Shown here: positions 15,931-25,130 of the stretch, in pieces
How the letters are laid out: every line of letters begins with the position of its first letter
Position numbering within the stretch: position 1 is the stretch's first letter
Source: Paludibacter sp.
GTDB lineage: Bacteria > Bacteroidota > Bacteroidia > Bacteroidales > Paludibacteraceae
NCBI GenBank assembly: GCA_027450045.1
Contig: DAIDKM010000021.1
Coordinates: 1 to 45,226, forward strand
Direction of reading: 5' to 3'
Length of the DNA: 45,226 bases
Notes under the pieces: generated by a model
What the model was told of the DNA's origin: nothing
Database searches by the model: none
What the model saw: only the letters and a program-made list of their open reading frames with translations
Made by a program: the position numbers and the translations under genes

Positions 15931-17043
15931 ATGAAAAGGAAATTACAACTCACACTGCTTATGGTGATTTTTGCTGTTGGAATAAATGCACAAACACCAA
16001 ACAAAACAACAACTGAACCATTCCAACCTAATTGGTACTTAAGCATGTATACAGGTGTAAACTGGTTTTTGGGCGAATACAACAGACCTTTCACAAGTCC
16101 AAACAATTTCAGTTTCAACAATAATGGGAGCCCATTAGCAAGTTTAGGATTAGGTTACGAATTTAATCCGATCATTGGTATTCGTGGGCAACTAGGCTGG
16201 GCACGATATAAATGGACACATTTGAATAATTACCCTTTTACAGCGTGGGGACTTAACTTAACTGGCGATTTGATGGTAAACCTTAGTAATTGGTGGGCAG
16301 GTTACAATCCCAATCGGGTTTTTGATATGCAAGCATTTGGTGGATTAGGATTAGGTTATAGAGCAAAAGATGTTTATTCATCATCATCCTCTTCACTTGT
16401 TACGCCAATCGTTCGTGTAGGATTGCAAGGAAATTTTCACGTCACCAAACAGTTTGACATTAATTTAGACTTAGCCACGAACATGGTGTCAGACAAAATG
16501 AACGATTTGGTTGCTGGTCTTTTCTTTGATGATTTCACTTCATTCCAAGTTGGGTTTACGTATCATTTCAAAAACAGCGAAGCAAAAAAGATGGCTGTTG
16601 CTCCTGCACCAGTAGTGCAAATTAAAGAAGTCATCAAACATGACACGGTGGTCGTAAAAGAAGCTCCAACTCCAATAGTAAAAATGGTAAATAAAGAATT
16701 CGCTAAGAACATATTCTTCCATATTGGAGTTTCGAAAATCACAGACTACAATCAAAAACAAATTATTGAAGAAGCAGCTGACTTTTTGAAAGCCTATCCT
16801 GATGCAAAAATACAAATTGATGGATATGCTGATAGAGCTACTGGGACAAAACAGGTCAATATGAGATTAAGTCAACATCGGGCACAGAACATTGCCAACG
16901 AATTGAGTAAAACTTATGGCATCGACGCTTCCAGGATTACAGTTGTTGGACATGGAACAATTCCTCAAATCTTCCAAACAGATCCTAAAAACAGAGTAGC
17001 CACATTGAAAGCCACTGCACAAGTTCAAGAAACAACATATTAA
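15931..17043 (+). CDS. OmpA family outer-membrane protein
   Basis: The 370-residue protein anchors the outer membrane to peptidoglycan. It has a signal peptide (MKRKLQLTLLMVIFAVGINA, cleavage after residue 20), an N-terminal beta-barrel of about 200 residues with alternating aromatic strands (WYLSMYTGVNWFLGEY, GYEFNPIIGIRGQLGW), a Pro/Val/Lys-rich linker (about 220-250), and a C-terminal OmpA domain (about 255-365) with IQIDGYADRATGT and the peptidoglycan-binding NMRLSQHRAQNI. ATG 15919 is an alternative start that would add four residues. It is followed by a strong bidirectional terminator. Confidence 0.93.
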   Translation: MKRKLQLTLLMVIFAVGINAQTPNKTTTEPFQPNWYLSMYTGVNWFLGEYNRPFTSPNNFSFNNNGSPLASLGLGYEFNPIIGIRGQLGWARYKWTHLNNYPFTAWGLNLTGDLMVNLSNWWAGYNPNRVFDMQAFGGLGLGYRAKDVYSSSSSSLVTPIVRVGLQGNFHVTKQFDINLDLATNMVSDKMNDLVAGLFFDDFTSFQVGFTYHFKNSEAKKMAVAPAPVVQIKEVIKHDTVVVKEAPTPIVKMVNKEFAKNIFFHIGVSKITDYNQKQIIEEAADFLKAYPDAKIQIDGYADRATGTKQVNMRLSQHRAQNIANELSKTYGIDASRITVVGHGTIPQIFQTDPKNRVATLKATAQVQETTY

Positions 17044-17067
17044 ATAAACAAACGACTTAAGCAAAAA

Positions 17068-17097
17068 AAGCAAGCTCATAATGAGCTTGCTTTTTTT
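17068..17097. terminator. Bidirectional terminator between ompA-like gene and birA
   Basis: Twelve-base arms 17068-17079 and 17081-17092 (AAGCAAGCTCAT and complement) form a strong hairpin with A-rich sequence on its left and T-rich sequence on its right. It can end the ompA-like transcript on the plus strand and birA on the minus strand. Confidence 0.9.
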
Positions 17098-17136
17098 GTT
17101 ATTGCTTTGCTTTGAGATAAATAAACAGCAAAGGGA

Positions 17137-17874
17137 CTATAATACAAAACGAACTTCCTTAAAGGAACATTTTAATAATTGACCATTTTGTGTTTGCAAA
17201 ACCAATTGGCCATTGGTTTGAACATTGACAATGCGAGCTGAAAATGGTTCATCTTGTTGTTGAAAAAGATGAAATCCTTCTTTACGAAATAAATGAGCAT
17301 GATAATCTTCATCTATATTTGGCATTTCATCACGCAACACACGCATGTAAAATGTATATACCCTCTCAATTAAGCGATGCAATAATTCTTCACGGTCATA
17401 TTGTTTTCCAGTGATCAAAGCCAATGAGACCGGATTTGGAGCCGATCCGAGAAACTTTTGTTGATTGACGTTTAAGCCAATACCAATAACAGAATGAATG
17501 ATTCTATTCCCAAGTAATTCATTTTCAATTAAGATACCAGCTAATTTCTGATTTTTCCAATAAATATCATTTGGCCATTTAATAGAAATGTCAGACACTT
17601 CTTCTTGTAGAAAATCAACTAACGCAAGCGAAACAAGCTCAGAAAGCACAAATTGATTAGCTGGCTCAATATGACTGGGGGAAAAATAAATACTGACGAG
17701 CAAGTTTTTCCCATCTTCGGATTCCCAAAAATTCCCTACCTGACCACGCCCTTTGTTTTGAAAATCAGCAGTTACAACTGTACCTTCCGATAAAGCATCT
17801 CGCTGAGAAACAATTAAATCCTTGAGATAGTTGTTGGTTGATACAGTTTCTCGAAGTCGGATAATCGTTGCCAT
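17137..17874 (-). CDS. birA: Biotin--[acetyl-CoA-carboxylase] ligase
   Basis: The enzyme activates biotin as biotinyl-AMP and attaches it to the biotin carrier protein. The 245 residues form the catalytic and small C-terminal domains only; there is no N-terminal DNA-binding domain as in E. coli BirA, so it should not act as a repressor. Motifs are TVSTNNYLK (10-18), the biotin-binding loop KGRGQVGN (41-48), KWPNDIYW (99-106), KLAGILIEN (110-118) and GIGLNVNQ (131-138). ATG 17880 is a near alternative. No clear promoter element was found upstream. Confidence 0.93.
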   Translation of the reverse strand: MATIIRLRETVSTNNYLKDLIVSQRDALSEGTVVTADFQNKGRGQVGNFWESEDGKNLLVSIYFSPSHIEPANQFVLSELVSLALVDFLQEEVSDISIKWPNDIYWKNQKLAGILIENELLGNRIIHSVIGIGLNVNQQKFLGSAPNPVSLALITGKQYDREELLHRLIERVYTFYMRVLRDEMPNIDEDYHAHLFRKEGFHLFQQQDEPFSARIVNVQTNGQLVLQTQNGQLLKCSFKEVRFVL

Positions 17875-17880
17875 AATCAA

Positions 17881-18203
17881 TATATTAATGAAAGGTCTCT
17901 CCCTTTTATCATAATCAAGATGAAGGACATACCAGTCACAGAACAGGGGAACCAGTACTTAATCTATCCTGTACTCCAAAATAAAATAGCACGGAGTCCT
18001 AAGACTACTTACTTATTCGAAACCATGAAATAGGTTGCAAAATTCTTGTTTACAAAATTAAGCAGAATCAGATGAAAGTATTCTTCAGAAAGAAGATAAA
18101 AGGGCACCTATAAGCATAATTAGTTGTTTTTTAATTATTTATGCAAGGCAAGTGAGGTAAAGCGGCTAAGCAATAAAAATCAGTAAATGGATATTTAAAA
18201 AGC
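17881..18203. other. 323-base intergenic region between birA and DUF4290 gene, nothing recognised
   Basis: No coding frame, strong hairpin or clean promoter element was found in this stretch on either strand. It is ordinary AT-rich intergenic DNA as far as can be seen. Confidence 0.4.
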
Positions 18204-18800
18204 TCATATCTGTTTGACGCCTTTTTTACCATTATTTTTACTGTTTTTATTCAGAATTTCTTTTGATTCAGTCAGTTTCAAGAAATTCAAATCCTCCTTC
18301 AAACGTCCATGCGACAATTCACGCAAATCATCAAAAATCTTTTTATCATCTACAACTTCTTTATTCCAAGTCAAATAACATTTTTTCATGTGATTTGCAA
18401 TGAGCTGAAGCAGTTGCTCTTTCTGCTCTCCTTCAGGGAACGTCACGGCTTGATCAATCATTTGGGTGAGGATGCGCCCGTAATGAGGATACTTCATTCG
18501 GTTTTTAGAATATGGAATTCGTTCCGGGTGAGTATACAAATTTTCCTTTTGCAACACTTCATAAGGGTACTCAATGTCTAATTTGAAATCGGACATGATA
18601 GCTAAATGATCCCACAATTTATGCTTAAAGTTATTGATATCACGCAAATAAGGGAATAGGCTTCCCATGATGGTTATAATGGTTTGTGCACAGCGAGCTC
18701 GTTGTGCCGGATCTTCAATGTGTACGGCATGATCAACCATTTGTTGAATGTTACGACCATACTCGGGAAGAATCAGTGTTTGTTGTTTTAAATACCTCAT
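18204..18800 (-). CDS. DUF4290 domain protein
   Basis: The 198-residue protein matches DUF4290, a family I know only from Bacteroidota. It is mainly helical and contains LILPEYGRNIQQMVDHAVHI near the start and a related second motif YPHYGRILTQMIDQAVTFPE at about 105-124, which suggests an internal duplication. The C-terminus is lysine-rich (NSKNNGKKGVKQI). There is no signal peptide, so it is cytoplasmic. The function is unknown; I recall it next to murA in related genomes, but murA is not here. A promoter lies about 50 bases upstream. Confidence 0.85.
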   Translation of the reverse strand: MRYLKQQTLILPEYGRNIQQMVDHAVHIEDPAQRARCAQTIITIMGSLFPYLRDINNFKHKLWDHLAIMSDFKLDIEYPYEVLQKENLYTHPERIPYSKNRMKYPHYGRILTQMIDQAVTFPEGEQKEQLLQLIANHMKKCYLTWNKEVVDDKKIFDDLRELSHGRLKEDLNFLKLTESKEILNKNSKNNGKKGVKQI

Positions 18801-18818
18801 ACAAAGAATTAAAGCATA

Positions 18819-18835
18819 CTCATCATGATGATGAG
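18819..18835. promoter_or_regulatory. 17-base palindrome in the 5' leader of the DUF4290 gene
   Basis: CTCATCATGATGATGAG is a perfect palindrome around one G. It lies between the -7 element (18848-18855) and the ATG (18800), inside the predicted leader RNA. It could be an operator or a small hairpin. Confidence 0.45.
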
Positions 18836-18847
18836 AAATATTTACTA

Positions 18848-18878
18848 CAAAGGTAGGTATTTTAATCGATTAGGGAAA
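18848..18878 (-). promoter_or_regulatory. Promoter for the DUF4290 gene
   Basis: On the minus strand: TACCTTTG (18848-18855) with TTTC (18875-18878) 19 bases upstream, one mismatch from the -33 TTTG. Confidence 0.6.
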
Positions 18879-18981
18879 CACCCTCCGCCATTGGTGCACA
18901 GAAAAAATCATATATTCAAAAGACCATTTTACCTGATCAATATTAATTCAACTTACATACGCTTACCATAAACTCAAATCA

Positions 18982-19042
18982 AAGATGATCAACGGTCGAA
19001 TCTTATTTAGTTTTATAAAAAAACCAAAGCGCTGATCATCTT
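18982..19042. repeat. Spaced 10-bp inverted repeat upstream of udk
   Basis: AAGATGATCA (18982-18991) and its exact complement TGATCATCTT (19033-19042) are separated by 41 bases. The pair lies just upstream of the udk -7 element at 19078. Confidence 0.5.
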
Positions 19043-19077
19043 CAACAACACAAGCATGTTGGACAAAAAAAATGCCC

Positions 19078-19085
19078 TACTTTTG
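19078..19085 (+). promoter_or_regulatory. -7 promoter element for udk
   Basis: TACTTTTG matches TAnnTTTG; the ATG follows at 19144. Confidence 0.55.
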
Positions 19086-19143
19086 CATGAAGAACTTAGA
19101 ATCATTTTGTCACAACACTTAAATAGCTCATTCATCGAATATC

Positions 19144-19761
19144 ATGATAACAATTGGCATTGCAGGAGGAACAGGATCAGGAAAAAGCACCGTTGTTCGT
19201 AAAATCATAGAACGACTTCCACTCAACGAAGTAGTGCTTTTACCACAGGATTCCTATTATCGGGATAGTGCTCATATTCCGCAAGAAGAACGACTTAAAA
19301 TCAACTTTGATCATCCTGAATCCATTGAATTTGATTTGCTAATTGATCATCTTAAAAGATTAAAACAAGGGCAAACTATTGAACAACCGATCTATTCGTA
19401 CGTTTCTTGTACCCGATCGAATGAGACTATCACAATTTTCCCCCGAGAAGTCATTATTATTGAAGGTATTTTGGTGCTTACCAATCCTGAGCTGCGTCAG
19501 CAAATGGATCTGAAAGTTTTTGTCGATACCGACGCCGATGATCGTTTAATTCGTGTCATTAAACGAGACATGAAAGAACGCGGAAGAGATGTTTCGACTA
19601 TTATTGAACGGTATCAACACACGGTGAAACCTATGCACGAACAATTTATTGAACCTACGAAACGATTTGCAGACTTAATCGTTCCTCAAGGAGGGCATAA
19701 CGAAATTGCCATCGATATTCTCACCATGTTTATTCAGAACAATCTGAAAAACGAATTGTAA
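19144..19761 (+). CDS. udk: Uridine kinase
   Basis: The enzyme phosphorylates uridine and cytidine in pyrimidine salvage. The 205 residues fit the family (200-215). The P-loop GGTGSGKST is at 8-16, followed by LLPQDSYYRD (33-42), NFDHPESIEFDLL (about 57-69), YSYVSCTR, the Walker-B-like VIIIEGILVL and the lid segment RVIKRDMKERGRD. It is followed after 52 bases by the RNA methyltransferase gene and probably cotranscribed with it. Confidence 0.94.
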   Translation: MITIGIAGGTGSGKSTVVRKIIERLPLNEVVLLPQDSYYRDSAHIPQEERLKINFDHPESIEFDLLIDHLKRLKQGQTIEQPIYSYVSCTRSNETITIFPREVIIIEGILVLTNPELRQQMDLKVFVDTDADDRLIRVIKRDMKERGRDVSTIIERYQHTVKPMHEQFIEPTKRFADLIVPQGGHNEIAIDILTMFIQNNLKNEL

Positions 19762-19813
19762 CGAGCTATAATTAGTATTTCAAATAAACTCCATTATTTC
19801 TCATTCATTCCAA

Positions 19814-21196
19814 ATGCCGTTAACGCTTCCCTTTCAATTTATCGAGCGAACTCAATCCCTTGTAAAAGAGGAATGGAATGACTTTGAGGAAGCGTTGCAA
19901 AGCGCTTCGTCTATTTCCATTCGATTAAACAATAAGCTCACCCCTACTCTACCGTATGAACAAGTCGCATGGTGTGAATCAGGATATTACTTACCAAAAC
20001 GTATCATATTTACATTAGACCCTTTGTTTCATGCAGGAGCTTATTATGTACAAGAGGCCAGTTCTCAATTCCTTGGTTACATTGTAAAGCAACATATTAA
20101 ACAACCTGTTACCGCATTAGATTTGTGTGCAGCACCCGGTGGAAAATCAACTCATTTATCGAATGCTCTTCATCCTGATAGTTTTTTAGTTTCCAATGAA
20201 ATTATTCATTCACGTGCAACTGCTTTAGTAGAAAACATGCAGAAATGGGGAAATTCCAATGTAGCCGTTACAAACCGGCAGCCTTCCGATTTTCAAAAAA
20301 CACCTTCTTTGTTTGATCTGATTGTTGTCGATGCTCCATGTTCGGGTGAAGGCATGTTTCGGAAAGATCCCGCAGCCATCGAAGAATGGTCAGTTGCCAA
20401 TGTATCACAATGCACTATGCGACAACGAAATATTGTTTCAGATGTTTGGAACGCATTGAAAGAAGACGGATGGCTTGTTTACAGTACATGCACATACAAT
20501 CAATCGGAAAACGAAGAAAATGTTCGATGGATTATGGACGAATTAGGTGCAGAGAAAATTGATATTGACATCAATGAAACATGGGGAATCACTCCATCCA
20601 AAGAAGGGTATCGTTTTTTCCCTCATAAAACACGTGGAGAAGGCTTTTTTATCACCTTGTTACGAAAAACATCGAAAGCTCCGAAAGTACAAAAAAACAA
20701 TCGCTCTCTCAATGAATTGATCCTTGTAAAAAATGATCAAACGAGACACTTTCTACCCGCTCCACAATGGAAAACAGCAAAACAGGGAGAAATCCTTTTT
20801 ACGTTTCACGAGCAACATAAAGAAACGATAGCACAAATCATCCATGCTTATCATCCACTTTTCGCCGGCACGCTTATCGGTGAAATAAAGGGCAAAGATT
20901 TTGTGCCACACGCAGCGCTTGCACTATCCAAAATACTCGATCGAACTGCAACACAGGAAGTGGAAGTAGACATCAACAATGCCATTCGTTTTCTGCAACG
21001 CGAGAGTTTACCGCCTGTGAATGAAGACAAAGGAATTATGTTAGTGACATATCAACATCTGCCGCTTGGTTGGATAAAAAATCTTGGTCTCCGGTCGAAC
21101 AACCTCTACCCTGCCCCGTGGCACATTCGTATGAAGACAAATGCCTCAACTATTTTTGAAAGTCCCTTGATTACGCCTGCTTCTTTCAATCCGTAA
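19814..21196 (+). CDS. RNA cytosine-C5 methyltransferase (RsmF/NOL1/Nop2/Sun type)
   Basis: The 460-residue enzyme methylates a cytosine in rRNA (or tRNA) with S-adenosylmethionine. The catalytic domain contains ALDLCAAPGGKSTHLS (101-116, SAM binding), VVDAPCSGEGMFRKD (171-185, with Cys176) and LVYSTCTYNQSENEEN (221-236, with the catalytic Cys226). The C-terminal 170 residues match the RsmF-type extension, ending with LPLGWIKNLGLRSNNLYP. Two-cysteine m5C enzymes of this length with that tail are usually annotated RsmF or rRNA m5C methyltransferase; the exact target base cannot be told. Confidence 0.9.
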   Translation: MPLTLPFQFIERTQSLVKEEWNDFEEALQSASSISIRLNNKLTPTLPYEQVAWCESGYYLPKRIIFTLDPLFHAGAYYVQEASSQFLGYIVKQHIKQPVTALDLCAAPGGKSTHLSNALHPDSFLVSNEIIHSRATALVENMQKWGNSNVAVTNRQPSDFQKTPSLFDLIVVDAPCSGEGMFRKDPAAIEEWSVANVSQCTMRQRNIVSDVWNALKEDGWLVYSTCTYNQSENEENVRWIMDELGAEKIDIDINETWGITPSKEGYRFFPHKTRGEGFFITLLRKTSKAPKVQKNNRSLNELILVKNDQTRHFLPAPQWKTAKQGEILFTFHEQHKETIAQIIHAYHPLFAGTLIGEIKGKDFVPHAALALSKILDRTATQEVEVDINNAIRFLQRESLPPVNEDKGIMLVTYQHLPLGWIKNLGLRSNNLYPAPWHIRMKTNASTIFESPLITPASFNP

Positions 21197-21237
21197 GAAA
21201 AAAGATAATCATCGCACAGAAATAATCAAACCCGACA

Positions 21238-21269
21238 TTTGCTGCTTTAGTTGAAAGCCATTATTTTTG
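21238..21269 (+). promoter_or_regulatory. Full promoter for the DUF5606-trmD unit
   Basis: TTTG (21238-21241), 20-base spacer, TATTTTTG (21262-21269). Transcription would begin near 21275, about 55 bases before the ATG at 21330. Confidence 0.75.
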
Positions 21270-21329
21270 TATTCGATTTGAACACTGATTTATTTTCATT
21301 GTAAACTAACAAACAAACAATCTACGACT

Positions 21330-21746
21330 ATGCTTAAAGACATTTTATCGGTATCAGGAAAACCCGGTTTATTCAAACTTGTTACACACGGTAAAAACAA
21401 CATGATTATCGAATCGTTGATCGATAAACAACGGATGGCAGCTTTGGCAAACGATCGCGTAGTCTCTTTGGGCGATATATCCATTTACACTGCAACAGAA
21501 GAAGTGCCTCTTATCGAAGTTTTTGCAAAGATTAAAGCAAAAGAAGACGGGAATGAAGCTTCCATTGATCCAAAATCAGATCCTAAAGTTCTTCGTGCCT
21601 ATTTTGAATCAGTTATGCCTGATTTTGATAAAGAGAAGGTTCATAATTCGGATATTAAGAAAATCATCGTTTGGTATAATTTGCTTGTAAAAAACGAGTT
21701 GACCGACTTTGATACAAAACCTGAAACTGCTGAAGAAGAAGCATAA
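21330..21746 (+). CDS. DUF5606 domain protein
   Basis: The 138-residue protein matches DUF5606, seen in Bacteroidota. It starts with LKDILSVSGKPGLFKLVTHG, continues with NNMIIESLIDKQRMAALAND and VVSLGDISIYTATEEVPL, and ends with a highly acidic tail (TKPETAEEEA). The N-terminal part looks like a small beta-barrel that could bind nucleic acid or protein; that is a guess from strand pattern only. It has its own promoter and lies 67 bases before trmD with no terminator, so the two are likely cotranscribed, which suggests a translation-related role. Confidence 0.87.
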   Translation: MLKDILSVSGKPGLFKLVTHGKNNMIIESLIDKQRMAALANDRVVSLGDISIYTATEEVPLIEVFAKIKAKEDGNEASIDPKSDPKVLRAYFESVMPDFDKEKVHNSDIKKIIVWYNLLVKNELTDFDTKPETAEEEA

Positions 21747-21813
21747 CGTCCTAAAGTTGGATGAATCAATCGTACCGACTTGAAAGGAAGACAGTAACTA
21801 AACTCACTTGATC

Positions 21814-22503
21814 ATGCGCATTGATATTCTCACTGTTTTACCTGAATTGTTGGAAAGTCCGTTCAACCATTCCATCATTCAACGAGCTTCACAGAAAGGG
21901 TTGGTTGAGATTCATCTTCATAACATTCGTGACTATTCGCTTGACAAAAAACATCATCGTGTGGATGATTATCCTTTTGGAGGAAGCGCCGGCATGGTGA
22001 TGCTAATTGAACCCATCTTTCGGGCCATTGAAGCGCTGAAAAGCGAACGTGAGTATGATGAAATCATTTATACATCGCCCGACGGAGAACTTTTCTCACA
22101 AGGGATTGCTAATCAGTTGTCGTTACAAAAGAACTTACTGATACTTTGCGGTCACTACAAAGGTATTGACCAACGCATTCGCGAGCATCTAATCACGAGA
22201 GAATTGTCAATTGGCGATTATGTACTCACCGGAGGAGAATTAGCGGCTGCCGTTATGACTGATGCCATTGTAAGGCTGTTACCCGGAGCAATGAGTGATG
22301 AACAATCGGCGCTTACCGATTCGTTTCAGGATAATTTGTTGGCGCCACCTGTTTATACACGACCTTCAGAATTCAATGGATGGAAGGTGCCGGATATCTT
22401 GCTATCGGGACACGAACGAAACATTGCAGAATGGCAATTACAACAAGCGATTGACCGAACAAAGAAACTACGCCCCAATTTGCTTTCCGACGATAGTTTA
22501 TAA
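21814..22503 (+). CDS. trmD: tRNA (guanine-37-N1) methyltransferase
   Basis: TrmD makes m1G37 next to the anticodon and prevents frameshifting. The 229 residues show the SPOUT-family knot: [13 protein letters not shown] (about 52-64), [15 protein letters not shown] (about 107-121), [14 protein letters not shown] (about 132-145) and the C-terminal HERNIAEWQ. The start is ATG 21814 ([10 protein letters not shown]); an in-frame TTG lies six bases upstream. The usual bacterial neighbours rpsP, rimM and rplS are absent. Confidence 0.95.
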   Translation: MRIDILTVLPELLESPFNHSIIQRASQKGLVEIHLHNIRDYSLDKKHHRVDDYPFGGSAGMVMLIEPIFRAIEALKSEREYDEIIYTSPDGELFSQGIANQLSLQKNLLILCGHYKGIDQRIREHLITRELSIGDYVLTGGELAAAVMTDAIVRLLPGAMSDEQSALTDSFQDNLLAPPVYTRPSEFNGWKVPDILLSGHERNIAEWQLQQAIDRTKKLRPNLLSDDSL

Positions 22504-22733
22504 AAACACACAGGTATGGCTTTGATCCCTTAAACAAGATGTGAAACAATGAGATTTCAGCGAAAATATTTCTTGTAGTTATGTAGCAATAAACGATATA
22601 ACCATTTGGCTAAAGCCAATAAATCTGGAATCAAATCCTTTTTTCCTCCAGATAAATCCAGAGGCAATTCAAAACACTTAACCGAAGTTTATCAACCCTT
22701 TTCTTATCACAGATAAGCCCAATAATTTTTCAA

Positions 22734-23702
22734 ATGATTAAAGCAGGTATTATAGGTGGAGCCGGATACACGGCAGGCGAACTGATTCGGATATTAATCA
22801 ATCATCCTGAAGTTGACATTGTTTTTGTACACAGCGAAAGCAATGCCAACAATAAAATAACAGACGTGCATAGCGGACTTCTTGGCGAAACATCCTTGAC
22901 GTTCACCAATCAATTGGATTTGTTGGATGCTATTGACGTTCTCTTTTTCTGTACCGCGCATGGCGACACTGAACGTTTTATAGCTTCCCATTCGTTACCG
23001 ACAGCATTGAAAATCGTTGATTTCTCAACAGACTACCGAATGAAACGTCCTGACCACACGTTTGTTTACGGATTGCCGGAGCTTAATTATGATGCCATTT
23101 GTAAAGCCGAATACATTGCCAACCCGGGTTGTTTTGCCACTGCCATTCAATTGGCCATATTGCCATTAGCCAAGGCACAAACGTTGAAGGAACTTCATGT
23201 GCACGCCCTGACAGGTTCTACAGGCGCAGGCGTTAAACCTTCATCAACCACTCATTTCAGTTGGCGAAATGACAACATATCCGCCTATAAGATCTTTACA
23301 CATCAGCATTTGTTGGAGATAAAGCAATCGATTCAACAATTGCAACCTTCCTTCTCTGCTCCCATTAATTTTGTGCCTTTGCGTGGAGACTTTGCCAGAG
23401 GTATCTTTGCCACACTTTACACGGAATGTGATTTAACGATTGAAGAAGCCTATTCACTTTATCGTTCGTTTTATGCAAATTCACCTTTTACGGTGGTAAC
23501 CGACAGGAATCCTGATTTAAAGCAAGTGGTCAATACCAATAAATGTATCCTCTATTTAGAAAAACACGACACGAAATTAGTTATCGTTTCCCTAATTGAC
23601 AATCTCTTGAAAGGAGCAGCCGGTCAAGCGGTTGAAAACATGAACCTTCTTTTCGGATTGGAACAAACCGCAGGATTACGATTGAAGTCAGTCGCTTTCT
23701 GA
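22734..23702 (+). CDS. argC: N-acetyl-gamma-glutamyl-phosphate reductase
   Basis: ArgC makes N-acetylglutamate semialdehyde in arginine synthesis using NADPH. The 322 residues fit the common class. Visible are GIIGGAGYTAGELIRIL (5-21, NADP binding), FFCTAHGDTE, VDFSTDYRM, the active-site Cys133 in NPGCFATA, GSTGAGVKPS and VSLIDNLLKGAAGQAVENMN. No other arginine gene is adjacent, although in many Bacteroidales argC sits with argG and argD, so the pathway is split here. A small TTGGCT/AGCCAA hairpin and about 230 bases without a gene precede it. Confidence 0.95.
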   Translation: MIKAGIIGGAGYTAGELIRILINHPEVDIVFVHSESNANNKITDVHSGLLGETSLTFTNQLDLLDAIDVLFFCTAHGDTERFIASHSLPTALKIVDFSTDYRMKRPDHTFVYGLPELNYDAICKAEYIANPGCFATAIQLAILPLAKAQTLKELHVHALTGSTGAGVKPSSTTHFSWRNDNISAYKIFTHQHLLEIKQSIQQLQPSFSAPINFVPLRGDFARGIFATLYTECDLTIEEAYSLYRSFYANSPFTVVTDRNPDLKQVVNTNKCILYLEKHDTKLVIVSLIDNLLKGAAGQAVENMNLLFGLEQTAGLRLKSVAF

Positions 23703-23852
23703 TCAGTGCTCAATCAAAGGATGGTTGCCCCAAAGAAAATCACTTAGAAGTTGCAGAAAGATGAAAAGTCTGGGAAGTTAACGCTGTTTCATTCGTCATG
23801 TTTGGATTCTACGAACACGTCACAAAAGAGAAAAGCAGACTGAAGCTCTTGA

Positions 23853-24950
23853 TCAATATCGGATAGCATTTCCGTTATCCACAAAAAAATAATTGACTTC
23901 CAAATCAGTGGCCTTTAGTATCTCGACTAAATGTTCCCGATTTGTGTCGGTTATAAAGATTTGACCGAAATCATCACCTCCCACCAATCGCACAAGACGT
24001 TCAACTCTTTTTGCATCCAATTTGTCAAAAAGATCATCTAACAGCAATAACGGTTTGAGCAAGGCTGAACGTTTCAGAATATCATACTGAGCTAATTTCA
24101 AGGCAATAAGAAATGATTTATTTTGGCCCTGCGATCCGGTACGCTTGATAGGATAATCGCCCAACAACATTTCCAAATCGTCACGATGAATACCGACGGT
24201 GGTATAACCTACTATCCGGTCGCGTTCGCGCGATTGACGCAACGAAAAAAGCAAATCATTCGAAAACAATTGCGATTGATATTGTAATAATACATGTTCG
24301 TTTGCTCCCGTAATTTCATTAAAGCGTCTCTCAAACAAAGGAACAAACTCGTCGATAAATGCTTTGCGGGCTTTGAAAATCATCTCCGCTGCCTGCGCCA
24401 TCTGCTCTTCAACAATATCAATGACCAAATCATCCTGCACCAGATTATTTTTAATCAGGCTATTGCGTTGCAATAATGCTTTGTTGTAGCGAATCAAATC
24501 TGTCAGATACAGTTTGTTGTATTGCGAAATAACGCTATCGACAAACCGGCGTCGCTCTTCGCTTCCTTCACTGATCAACGAACTATCGAAAGGAGAAATA
24601 ATGACTAAAGGAAGGTACCCGATATGATCGGAAAGACGTTCGTACTCTTTTTTATTCAGTTTAAACTGTTTCTTCTGTTTCCGCTTCAATCCGCAATATA
24701 CCACGACATCTTCATTTTCAGAGCGCTGATAGGTTCCCTGTATGACAAAGAAATCTTGTGCATGATGAATATTCTGAATATCGATGGGATTGGTAAAGCT
24801 TTTGCAAAACGACAAATAGTAAATGGCATCGAGCAAATTAGTTTTTCCCATGCCATTATTACCAATCAGGCAATTGATCTTTGGCGAAAAGGAAAGCTCT
24901 ACTTGTTCGAGGTTTTTATAATTTACAACCGTCAGGTGAGATAAAAGCAT
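23853..24950 (-). CDS. recF: DNA replication and repair protein RecF
   Basis: RecF is an ABC-type ATPase that, with RecO and RecR, loads RecA at single-strand gaps. From the ATG at 24950 it is 365 residues, normal for the family. The Walker A motif GNNGMGKTN is at 30-38, IISPFDSSLISEGSEERRRF at about 117-136, the signature-like TGSQGQNKSFLIALKLAQ near 275-292 and Walker B LLLLDDLFDKLD near 304-315. The open frame continues 14 codons upstream, but MLLSHLTVVNYKNL is the family start. It diverges from the ABC exporter. Confidence 0.95.
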   Translation of the reverse strand: MLLSHLTVVNYKNLEQVELSFSPKINCLIGNNGMGKTNLLDAIYYLSFCKSFTNPIDIQNIHHAQDFFVIQGTYQRSENEDVVVYCGLKRKQKKQFKLNKKEYERLSDHIGYLPLVIISPFDSSLISEGSEERRRFVDSVISQYNKLYLTDLIRYNKALLQRNSLIKNNLVQDDLVIDIVEEQMAQAAEMIFKARKAFIDEFVPLFERRFNEITGANEHVLLQYQSQLFSNDLLFSLRQSRERDRIVGYTTVGIHRDDLEMLLGDYPIKRTGSQGQNKSFLIALKLAQYDILKRSALLKPLLLLDDLFDKLDAKRVERLVRLVGGDDFGQIFITDTNREHLVEILKATDLEVNYFFVDNGNAIRY

Positions 24951-24979
24951 CCGAATGAAAATTAACTTGAATACGTGTT

Positions 24980-24987
24980 CAAAAATA
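24980..24987 (-). promoter_or_regulatory. -7 promoter element for recF
   Basis: TATTTTTG on the minus strand (TAnnTTTG), 30 bases upstream of the recF ATG. Confidence 0.5.
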
Positions 24988-25025
24988 ATCAATTTCCGCC
25001 AATGTAACCTTTATGGATTGATAAT

Positions 25026-25056
25026 TTTGTGGTTTCTTGCTGTTTTCTTAAATTTG
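25026..25056 (+). promoter_or_regulatory. Full promoter for the ABC exporter pair
   Basis: TTTG (25026-25029), 19-base spacer, TAAATTTG (25049-25056); the ATG is at 25131. Confidence 0.75.
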
Positions 25057-25130
25057 CAAACAAAAACACGGAATCCCTTTCCTCATTTACTCGTCGGTGT
25101 AGTCAAAGAGCGTCTAAAAACTATTCATTT

